Of a DNA stretch of 64,000 nt, positions 50,653 through 58,155 are shown piece after piece. This stretch comes from Symbiodinium sp. CCMP2592 (taxonomy: Eukaryota > Sar > Dinophyceae > Suessiales > Symbiodiniaceae). The notes under the pieces were generated by a model, which ran no database searches, had not been told where the DNA came from, and saw only the letters and a program-made list of their open reading frames with translations. The stretch lies in NCBI GenBank assembly GCA_905221615.1, contig CAJNDT010003780.1, forward strand, positions 1 to 64,000, written 5' to 3'. A program made the position numbers and the translations under genes. How positions within the stretch are numbered: position 1 is the first letter of the stretch; every line of letters starts with the position of its first letter.

Positions 50653-53600
50653 GGCAAGGGCAACAAGAACAATGCGAAAGACCAGAGTGACGTTTGCATT
50701 TATTGTGGGAAGAGAGGCCACTGGAAGAGAGATTGTTTCAAGTTCAAGAGAGATGCGGCGAACGCTATCAAACAGGTTGCTTCTGCGAGTGATGATCAAT
50801 CTACAGCAATCCCAAGTGATGCGGCGTCTACGGCTGCATCGACAGTGACCCCGAGCCAAAGTGCCTCCAACGCTCCCGTGCCCAGGCGAATCCAGATGGT
50901 TTCCAGAATCGATGATTGGTTCGATCTCACCGAGATCGATGATGATGATGGCGAGACTGCAACCTTTTCTGAGAATATCATAGGGTTTGGAGGTTCGCTT
51001 CGGGCCGTGCAGTCTGCGAGCAGTTTCGACATGTCTTTGAGTGCTGAGTGGTACGATCTTTCAAGTGATGATCAGCACGACGGTGAAAGCAATGTGTGGA
51101 GCATTGTGCTGGAGTACAGTGCTTTCGATTTGAGTGCAGAGCATCTTTGCTTGCTTTGCGCAAGGAAGGGCATCGATGATGCCACTCAGGCGGGGATTGG
51201 ATTCCTCGAAGGCTCAGCGCATGAGATTTCAGATGCAGATTTGGTCTCAATGTCAGTGCGTGAGAGTTCAAATGCAGATGCGATTTCCATGTCAGTGCAT
51301 GAGAGTTCAAATGCAGATGCGATTTCCATGTCAGTGCATGAGAGTTCAGATGCAAATGCGATTTCCATGTCAGTGCGTGAGAGTTCTGATGATTCAGTGC
51401 ATGCGTTTGGTGCAAACAGCAACAATGGTTCTCCTGGCTACATTCCTTCACAAGTGATTGCATCAGCGCATGAGAGTGCTTCGGTAGGTCCAGAAGTGAT
51501 GTCGGTACGAGCGGTGACCAAGGTACAACCGATCATTCTGGATAGTGGCGCTGACTGCAGCGCGTTGCCGATGAGCTATGCGCACGTCGGAGTTCCGGAT
51601 GAGAAGGCCACCGCAGGCCTCTTTGTTGATGCGCAGGGTAACCCGTTGCGCACTGCAGGAATCAGGGTTGCTGAGATTCAGATTGGGCGCTTGAAATTCC
51701 GAGAGCGCTTTGTGATAAGTGATGTGACCCAGCCTCTTGTCAGTCTGGGAAAGCTCTATAGAGCTGGATGGTTTGTGGCTCCTCAGGGCGATGGTTTGTT
51801 TCTCACAGATGGAAAGCAGAGTGAGCGTGTGGGGTTCCGCAAGCAGTCGTTGTGCGTTCATGGGACGATCAGAGTCGTCACGGAGTGCGGATCGATCAAA
51901 GCTGTTATGAATGTGGCATTGAAAGATCCGCTGCTAAGGTTAGACAATCGATGGACCAGAATCTCTGCTGGTATGTATGCCGTGATGACCTACTCCAAGA
52001 CGTTCACTGATACAACTCTTATTCCTCTTTCTGAACTTCTCTGGAAGAGGACCACCCTCGTGAGACGAGGCGGGCAGTGGTCAATGGTTGAGTGCAATGC
52101 AGACATTTCGGCCATGAGTGATCGGAGTGCATCGCTTGAAGATCCGGATAGTGTTGAGTATGTCATTACGATTGCCCACAGCAGAGGAAACCCTTCTCCC
52201 TCGGAAATGTGCTTCGAGGTTCTTTCGTTGGATGATTCAGTTCAGGGTGCTGAGGCAGCCGCTTCGGGACCGCAGGAGGAGTTGGGAGGTGCACCGGCTT
52301 CTGAGAATCCGGAGCATTCTGAGCCTTCCGTTGAAGATCGTGATGAGTTGATGCCTCCAGAGTCAATTGAGGTCGATGGTGTGATCATCGACAGCGGTTC
52401 ATCTTTAGAAGTGATGCGAAATGCTTGCAAGGCATTGGGTTTGCCGGAGAACGGGAACAAAGCCCAGATTTTCAAGCGACTGGGAAAGCATTGCATTGAG
52501 CACGAGTTGTTGCAGAGCAAGCACGTGAGCCACACCTTGAAGTCCGAGTTCGAGAGAGTGCCGCGTGGTCAGAGTGCTGCAGAAGAGCCGAGTGAAGCAG
52601 AGAGAGCACAACATGAGCTCACTCATGAGCCTTATCGAGCATGGTGCGCAACATGTGTGGCGCATCGCGCGCGTCAAGATCAGCATGCGAGTGTTGCTGA
52701 TCATGAGGGTTCGTCAGCTACTACAATTTCAATCGACTTCGGGTTTCTCTCGCGAAATGAAAGTGATCAACACAAGCTGACGGTTCTCTTCGCCCACGAT
52801 CGGCACTCCAAGGCTGTTTGTGCAATTCCGACCCCGAGGAAGGGAGGTCAAGCTGCTTTGTCATTCATGAACACCGAGCTGAGCCGATTCATTCTTTGGC
52901 TTGGCTACCCAGCGATCAGACTGAGGTCAGACAATGAGAATAGTGTGGTTGCGGTGGTCGATGCCGTTCGCAAAGTCCTGAGAAACTTAGGAGTGGAGGT
53001 GCACAAAGATTCGGTGCCGATTGATGCTCATCAGGCCAACGGTCCAGTGGAGCAAGCGCTTCAGTCTGTGAGGCAACTCGCATGTACTTTGATGTCGCAG
53101 CTAGAAGTTGGCCTCGGCGCCGAGTCAGGCAAGGTTCTGTTCAACACGAACCATCCAATGTGGCAGTGGGCTGTGTGCCACGCTGCGTGGATCAAGTCAA
53201 GATTCGCTGTGACTCAGGGTTCTACGCCCTATGAGCGGTTGACGGGAAGTTTGTACCGTGGCAAGGTATGCAAGTTCGGTGAAGCAGTCATGGCGTACCT
53301 GAAGCAATCCCCGAAGGCAGCTCCCAAGTGGCAGAAAGCAGTATGGCTAGGTAAAACAGTTGCCAACGATGTGAACATTCTCGGCGTTCCCGACGGTGTG
53401 TTCGTGTCTCGCTCGGTGAGGCGGTTCAGTGACTGCTGGGACCAAAACCTTTCAGCAGAGATCGATACGAATGTTTGGCAACATGGCTTAGCAAGCTTAG
53501 GAGGAACCTTGGTGTTGAACAACAAGAAGCTTACCCCTGCAATCCAGCCGGCAATCCCGTTACCGGTTGAGGCGGGGAAGCCAGATGTGATTGAGGAGGT

Positions 53601-54876
53601 GCCAAGGTCCCCTTCGCAAGTTGCTGCAAGTGATCCTGTGTCGAGTTCGCCATCCGGATCGATGTCCGTTGACTTTCCTGAAGGTGTGCCTGATCTTCAA
53701 GTACCAGCACCTGCTGGCAATGGAACCGAGGCAACTCAGACAATGCAACATGGTGATCAGGGTGATGTGTCCATGCCTTCAGTTCCTGAAACAGTGCAGC
53801 TCAGTGAAAATCCCAAACCTTCGAAGCAGCCCAGACTTCAAACGAGCAGTATCTCCATGATCTCCGCGACGGGGGTCAGCACATCCTTTGATGAGGTGAA
53901 CTTGGTTGTGCCGTGTGAAGAGCTTCCTTGCACTGTTGAGATTCGCAAAGTGACCTACGCGCATGAAGATGAAAGTGTCGAGCTAGCTTTTGATCAGGAC
54001 GCTATCGATGATATGGAGAGCTATGACTACAGCGATTATCATGATGACCAGGTCGGTGACACAGGCGACTTGGATCCAAGGTTGTGCCGTCCGCGGGTGT
54101 CAGATGAAGAACCAGAGTGCACAGAAGAAGAGATGAGAGATTTAGATGCGATTGCGGATCAAATCGAGATCACTCGGTTGAAGAGTATGACGGTGTTGCA
54201 AGATCCAGCCGGAATGGATTTGACAGAAGCGGTTCACCTGACAACCAAGATGGTCAGGACATGGAGACAAAAGGAAGTAGGGAATCCAGCGGTGCCAGTG
54301 TGGTATCGACGGAGTCGGTATGTAGCACGTGAGTTTGCTTGGCTGTCGGAGAGGACCGACTTGTTCAGTCCTGCGAGCTCCAGCCTATGCAATCGTCTAC
54401 TGCCCATTCTCTACATGCACTACAAGGCTAAGGACGATGATGCGAAGATCCCTGACGATGACAAGTTGACGCTGTTCGCCGTTGACATCGGCGACGCATT
54501 TCTCACCGTGCCACAAGTGCGACCGACCTATGTGACCTACGTTCACCCCGATGGGTCCAAAGAGCTCTTCTCCTTAGGGTTCGTTCTCCCGGGACAAAGA
54601 TCAGGGTCGAGTGATTGGTATGATGATTTCATGAAGTTCCTCAAGGGCAACCTGGGTGTCGTCGAGTGCGCAGCGCATCCTTCGCTTGTTAAGTGCACGG
54701 ATCCCGAGAGCAGGTTTGCCATGCAGCTTCATGTTGATGACATGTTAGGGTTTGCAAAGCGGAAGTTTGTGCACGGGGTGTTCATCCCGACTTTGAAGAA
54801 GAAGTACAAGGTGACAGCGCACGTCATTGAGAACATTGGGGATTCCATCGATTTCCTCAAGAGAAACATACTTTGA
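50653..54876 (+). CDS. Copia-2 Pol: zinc knuckle, protease, SAP-like, integrase and RT (5' part)
   Basis: The open frame continues from Gag in the +1 phase. Zinc knuckle CX2CX4HX4C first. Then an acidic linker with four 13-residue repeats (SMSVHESSNADAI type, 51240-51400). Protease ILDSGADCSALP (about 51535). A SAP-like segment SLEVMRNACKALGLP..GNKA (about 52399-52470). Integrase: HELTHEPYRAWCATC (about 52617), SIDFGF, LRSDNENSV (about 52921) and GPVEQALQ (about 53041), then TPYERLTGS. RT: VDIGDAFLTVPQ (about 54481) and LHVDDMLGFA (about 54730). It stops at 54874-54876; loss of one T in the run at about 54870 relative to the expected reading moves the rest to another frame. Confidence 0.85.
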   Translation, partial: GKGNKNNAKDQSDVCIYCGKRGHWKRDCFKFKRDAANAIKQVASASDDQSTAIPSDAASTAASTVTPSQSASNAPVPRRIQMVSRIDDWFDLTEIDDDDGETATFSENIIGFGGSLRAVQSASSFDMSLSAEWYDLSSDDQHDGESNVWSIVLEYSAFDLSAEHLCLLCARKGIDDATQAGIGFLEGSAHEISDADLVSMSVRESSNADAISMSVHESSNADAISMSVHESSDANAISMSVRESSDDSVHAFGANSNNGSPGYIPSQVIASAHESASVGPEVMSVRAVTKVQPIILDSGADCSALPMSYAHVGVPDEKATAGLFVDAQGNPLRTAGIRVAEIQIGRLKFRERFVISDVTQPLVSLGKLYRAGWFVAPQGDGLFLTDGKQSERVGFRKQSLCVHGTIRVVTECGSIKAVMNVALKDPLLRLDNRWTRISAGMYAVMTYSKTFTDTTLIPLSELLWKRTTLVRRGGQWSMVECNADISAMSDRSASLEDPDSVEYVITIAHSRGNPSPSEMCFEVLSLDDSVQGAEAAASGPQEELGGAPASENPEHSEPSVEDRDELMPPESIEVDGVIIDSGSSLEVMRNACKALGLPENGNKAQIFKRLGKHCIEHELLQSKHVSHTLKSEFERVPRGQSAAEEPSEAERAQHELTHEPYRAWCATCVAHRARQDQHASVADHEGSSATTISIDFGFLSRNESDQHKLTVLFAHDRHSKAVCAIPTPRKGGQAALSFMNTELSRFILWLGYPAIRLRSDNENSVVAVVDAVRKVLRNLGVEVHKDSVPIDAHQANGPVEQALQSVRQLACTLMSQLEVGLGAESGKVLFNTNHPMWQWAVCHAAWIKSRFAVTQGSTPYERLTGSLYRGKVCKFGEAVMAYLKQSPKAAPKWQKAVWLGKTVANDVNILGVPDGVFVSRSVRRFSDCWDQNLSAEIDTNVWQHGLASLGGTLVLNNKKLTPAIQPAIPLPVEAGKPDVIEEVPRSPSQVAASDPVSSSPSGSMSVDFPEGVPDLQVPAPAGNGTEATQTMQHGDQGDVSMPSVPETVQLSENPKPSKQPRLQTSSISMISATGVSTSFDEVNLVVPCEELPCTVEIRKVTYAHEDESVELAFDQDAIDDMESYDYSDYHDDQVGDTGDLDPRLCRPRVSDEEPECTEEEMRDLDAIADQIEITRLKSMTVLQDPAGMDLTEAVHLTTKMVRTWRQKEVGNPAVPVWYRRSRYVAREFAWLSERTDLFSPASSSLCNRLLPILYMHYKAKDDDAKIPDDDKLTLFAVDIGDAFLTVPQVRPTYVTYVHPDGSKELFSLGFVLPGQRSGSSDWYDDFMKFLKGNLGVVECAAHPSLVKCTDPESRFAMQLHVDDMLGFAKRKFVHGVFIPTLKKKYKVTAHVIENIGDSIDFLKRNIL

Positions 54877-56396
54877 TCAACAACGATCAACTCCTGCTAA
54901 CCCCGAGCCCAAAACACTTCGACAAGCTGTTTGACCTTTTGTGTGTGAGTGAGAATGCCTCGTGTAAGAAGTCCCCCTACATGCCACAGTTGGACGAGAT
55001 CGATAACAGTCCTGAGTTGAAGAGCGGCGAGGCAACAACGTTCAGGAGTGGAATTGGATTGTTGCTTTACCTGTCAGTTGATCTTCCGGAATGCCAGTGC
55101 GCCATTCGTGCTCTCGCTTCGAGGATGGCACGGCCAACAGTTCACTCCATGCTAGCGCTAAGGCACTTGGCAAAGTACCTCATCGGTGTGAGGTACAACG
55201 GTTTGATGATTGTGAAGACTGATCCCGGTGAAGGGTTGATGGGTCCAAGGACCGATGCGGCAGATCAATCGATTATCCTCGAGAGCTTCAGCGATTCGAA
55301 CTGGGCCGCTTGTAAGGGGTCTAGAAAGAGCGTTAGCGCAAGTGTCATTTGTGTCGCCGGCAACATGTTGTTCAGCTCTTCGAGAACGCAGAGAGTGGTG
55401 GCACTTTCGTCAGGGGAAGCGGAACTTCTTTCGTCAGCGAGCAGCATATGTGATGCACTTTTGATCCGTGAGCTCCTCGAGTTCATGGACTTCGGCAGGG
55501 TGAAGATCTTTCACCACATCGATGCCAGCGCAGCTAAGGCGATGCTGGAACGTTCCGGAGTGGGAAAAGTTCGGCATCTTTCTTGCCGAATCTTATGGTG
55601 TCAACAATTGATTAAATCCGGCGAGGTTGCTTTGCTGAAGATCAGTACTACATTCAATCCGAGCGACCTTGGAACGAAAGGGCTAAGCCGGGCAAGAACA
55701 CTCATGCTGATGTGCATTCTGCGTGTTTGGGACGAGATGTGTGAGTGCTTCGTTGGTTCCCAAGAGCTTCGAGAGGAGAGAGAGAAGCAGAGTTTCAAGC
55801 AGAGCATGAAAGTGATTCGCAACATTCGTGTGCCGATCATGATCTCAAAGAGTGCTTTGCGTGCAATGGTTTCGGCCAGTTTGATTTCGGGTGCAAGCGC
55901 CTTGGGCTTTGGCGGCGGGTTTGAGATGTTCGCGATGCTGTATGCCCTGATGTTTGAAGAGTTCCCGATGATGACGCTCATGATGCTCTATCTCTTCACG
56001 CTGGCGGTGATCGGGACGATCTTGTGCATGCGTCCTCAGTCGACTGTGATTGTGAAGGGCTTTGATAAATCTTTGTGCAGCGGTGAACGCGCCATTGACA
56101 TTTCAAGCCGAGCGAGTTCGAAAGATTCAGCTTCCAGCTCAGTCACCGGTGAGGAGGTGGTGATCAAGCAGAGGCGCAATCGCAAGGTCAAAGAGCCAGT
56201 GAACCCAGTATGGATTGCGGGGGAGTATGGGAAGAAGTATCACATGATTGGGTGTGGCAAGTTGAATGGCTCCTTGGAGGTGAGCGAGATTTCCGAGGAG
56301 GATGCAACCGCGAAGAATTTGAAGCCATGCTCATTTTGCAATCCCCGCAAGGTGTATCATCCTGAAGAGTTTGTTTCGAAGTCAAATACGAAGTGA
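54873..56396 (+). CDS. Copia-2 RT tail, RNase H and C-terminal extension
   Basis: Continues Pol in the -1 frame. The RT end is SPKHFDKLFDLL. RNase H has FSDSNWA, LSSGEAEL, HIDASAAKAM and NPSDLGTKGLS (55285-55690). Beyond the usual Copia end, about 200 more residues follow. They contain two hydrophobic, membrane-like segments (about 55858-55960 and 55965-56030), a Ser/Lys-rich linker, and a metal-binding-like motif with YHMIGCGKL followed by LKPCSFCNP (about 56238-56350). The last part resembles the H-C-x-C-x2-C module seen next to some nucleases. No frameshift within this part. Confidence 0.75.
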   Translation: MINNDQLLLTPSPKHFDKLFDLLCVSENASCKKSPYMPQLDEIDNSPELKSGEATTFRSGIGLLLYLSVDLPECQCAIRALASRMARPTVHSMLALRHLAKYLIGVRYNGLMIVKTDPGEGLMGPRTDAADQSIILESFSDSNWAACKGSRKSVSASVICVAGNMLFSSSRTQRVVALSSGEAELLSSASSICDALLIRELLEFMDFGRVKIFHHIDASAAKAMLERSGVGKVRHLSCRILWCQQLIKSGEVALLKISTTFNPSDLGTKGLSRARTLMLMCILRVWDEMCECFVGSQELREEREKQSFKQSMKVIRNIRVPIMISKSALRAMVSASLISGASALGFGGGFEMFAMLYALMFEEFPMMTLMMLYLFTLAVIGTILCMRPQSTVIVKGFDKSLCSGERAIDISSRASSKDSASSSVTGEEVVIKQRRNRKVKEPVNPVWIAGEYGKKYHMIGCGKLNGSLEVSEISEEDATAKNLKPCSFCNPRKVYHPEEFVSKSNTK

Positions 56397-56586
56397 ATGT
56401 GAGCCCATTGCGTGCATCAAGCTTTACGGTGCACAGGGGTATGAATGTGAGCCCATTGCGTGCATCAAGCTTTACGGTGCACAGGGGTATGAATGTGAGC
56501 CCATTGCGTGCATCAGGCTTTACGGTGCACAGGGGTATGGATGTGAGCCCATTGCGTGCTTCAAGCTTTACGTTGCACAGGGGCAT
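56395..56586 (+). repeat. 48-bp minisatellite, four units
   Basis: Units start at 56395, 56443, 56491 and 56539 (GAATGTGAGCCCATTGCGTG...). The unit length is a multiple of three and two frames stay open, but it follows the Pol stop and is not supported as coding. Confidence 0.9.
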
Positions 56587-56815
56587 GACCGGCATTTTGT
56601 CGTTAAAATTAGCCTTGTACATTGTGGTACATAGACGGCTGACTGTACTTAGCATGTGGAGCATGCGACACTTGAGTACGTAGTTTTCTTCTCACCGGAG
56701 CGTCGTTACACACTCGAGTTTCTGCACTACGATACCGAGCCCAATACTTTTCAGTACAGGTGGCTTTGGAAGTCACAAAGTTTCGAGGAAGAATTGCCAA
56801 GTACGTGGCATTCTT

Positions 56816-56823
56816 AGGCGGGG
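56816..56823 (+). promoter_or_regulatory. Copia-2 polypurine tract
   Basis: AGGCGGGG directly before the 3' LTR, the usual plus-strand priming site. The 230 bases between the minisatellite and this tract hold nothing recognisable. Confidence 0.7.
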
Positions 56824-56960
56824 TGCAAAACTTTGCATCCGTATGTATCAATATATTTTGGCCGGTACTTTTGTAAGTACTTTTGCTTTACGCTTTGAGC
56901 TCCGTTGTACAGTGCTGACGCACGACTTTGCAGGCGCTTTTGTCCGAGCGAAAATTGTCA
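56824..56960 (+). repeat. Copia-2 3' LTR
   Basis: 137 bp, one base different from the 5' LTR. Followed by the ATATC duplication at 56961-56965. Confidence 0.95.
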
Positions 56961-57202
56961 ATATCTCCACTCCCTGCACCACTGGGTGTCGGTTGCGTTA
57001 CCGCGGGTGGCGCAAGTACAGTCAAGAGAAGTGGGAAGAGAAGAAGAACTTGCACCAGCGTGCTTGGGAACTTCTTGGAGGTTTGTTGAAACCGGTTGCT
57101 CGGAGTGAACGCTTGTTGTTGACTCAAGAGTGGCCTCTGCAGAACGACCCTCTGGAAGGACCCGCGGTATCTTCAGGTTGCTTCAGATTTGGGGCTTTCT
57201 GA
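56961..57202 (+). pseudogene. Copia-1 Pol C-terminal piece displaced by Copia-2
   Basis: Directly after the ATATC duplication the Copia-1 frame (phase checked across the insertion) runs on for about 79 codons to TGA at 57200-57202. The peptide is Lys/Glu-rich (KWEEKKNLHQRAWELL) and is the C-terminal tail of the RT-RNase H polyprotein. Confidence 0.7.
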
Positions 57203-57429
57203 GGGTATTGTGGTAGATCGCTGTGCTTACGACTGTGTGTTTAAACGGTGGTACTTTGCCACGAACAGTAAACGCTGGGTCCAAGTGTTTCCTAAAAGGA
57301 ATTGTGACTAAGTGCATGAACATGTACAGGTTGAATTGAAGGATTCAGGGTTCTATCCTGAAAAGCTAGGTCTAGAGCTTGTAAAGTGTGCTCAAAAGAC
57401 ACTAGGTGCCGCATCAGTCCAAGAGGGGG
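57203..57429 (+). other. Copia-1 3' untranslated region with polypurine tract
   Basis: Non-coding. It ends in AAGAGGGGG (57421-57429), the expected purine tract, followed by a single T, the first base of the original LTR. LINE-F sequence begins right after. Confidence 0.6.
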
Positions 57430-57430
57430 T

Positions 57431-57726
57431 AGGTAACCAGCACGGGGCAAAGGCTGCATGCTTTGGTGCTACCAGGACATACAGCACAGTCTGGTGCTAC
57501 CAGGAAGGGGAGCAGACAAAGGACTGCAGGCACCTGCAAGCTGTACAGAGATGAGTGGCATAGAGGTTAGTACCAAGTGGAAAGCCCTTGGTGGACTCGT
57601 CAGTAAGAGCGAGAACGCGAGTCGACTTGTACAGTGCTACTACTCGTCTGTAAGTACAGTTTCTTACGTTTCACCCAAACCTGCCGGCCAATGGCTAGGC
57701 TGCGACTCGCTTCGCCCAAGACGCCA
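57431..57726 (+). mobile_element. LINE-F: 5'-truncated LINE 3' fragment inside the Copia-1 3' LTR
   Basis: About 296 bp with CTGGTGCTACCAG-type units and a 3' terminus (GCCGGCCAATGG, GCTGCGACTCG, CGCCCAAGACG) clearly related to the LINE-C/D end. It lies between base 1 of the 3' LTR (T at 57430) and the 14-mer at 57727, so LTR bases 2-3 (GT) are missing. Its 3' junction is the same as in the main stack. Confidence 0.7.
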
Positions 57727-57959
57727 GAAAATCCCATTTGACCTTGGATGTCCTGATGTTTTCGGCATGCCTGAAGCTGATAGGAGTGCTTTTGAGTTAG
57801 GTCAGTGACTGCACGTTCGTTTCGTCTCGTTTCGTTAGTGCTTGAAGTGTTTTGCTTGGAGACAGACAGCTGCAAGGTGTTTCACTGTCAGTCAGAGCCC
57901 GACGCGACTCCGCTTTGGCTCAAGAAAAAGACCGAGTGCTGGGCGCTCTGTTTTTCACA
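57727..57959 (+). repeat. Copia-1 3' LTR (from base 4)
   Basis: Begins with the 14-mer (57727-57740); its first three bases were separated or lost through LINE-F. Otherwise it differs from the 5' LTR at two positions near its start. Contains TTTGGCTCAAG at 57914-57924. Followed by GCTAC (57960-57964). Confidence 0.9.
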
Positions 57960-57964
57960 GCTAC

Positions 57965-58155
57965 AGGAGCGGCGTCAACTGACGGGTTTTTGTCAAATCA
58001 GGGGCCGGTTTATTCCACGGCCTGTGGCAATGCCACTGCCAACTAGTCCCACAATCCACATAATGAACGCGACCCAGTGAAAGGAAGGCCTCGCCACACT
58101 GCGCTGCCCTTTGAGTTCTATCTGCCAGTGAACCAGTGACTGTGATTGTATACGT
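57965..58155 (+). other. Flanking spacer
   Basis: Start of the host sequence to the right of Copia-1. No gene supported. Confidence 0.3.

Larger units (their letters stand above)
49280..56960 (+). mobile_element. Copia-2: LTR retrotransposon nested in Copia-1
   Basis: 7.68 kb with 137-bp LTRs (TGCAAAACTTTGC...AATTGTCA) that differ at one base, a perfect 5-bp duplication, a primer-binding site at 49417 and a purine tract at 56816. Order Gag, protease, integrase, RT, RNase H. The small LTR divergence makes it younger than Copia-1. Its Gag and Pol are not closely similar to those of Copia-1. Confidence 0.95.
40694..57959 (+). mobile_element. Copia-1: LTR retrotransposon (Ty1/Copia order), host of nested Copia-2
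   Basis: Bounded by GCTAC duplications, with 236-bp LTRs beginning TGT and ending ACA, a primer-binding site at 40930 and a purine tract at 57421. Coding order is Gag-protease, an extra ORF, integrase, RT-RNase H: integrase before RT defines the Copia class. Without Copia-2 (49280-56960) and LINE-F (57431-57726) the element would be about 9.3 kb. The coding region has several frame changes. The two LTRs differ at two positions outside the first three bases, so insertion is fairly recent. Confidence 0.9.

Noticed and set aside
56395..56586. CRISPR-like array (four regular repeats)
   Set aside because: Units are contiguous without spacers; it is a minisatellite inside a retrotransposon in a eukaryotic context.
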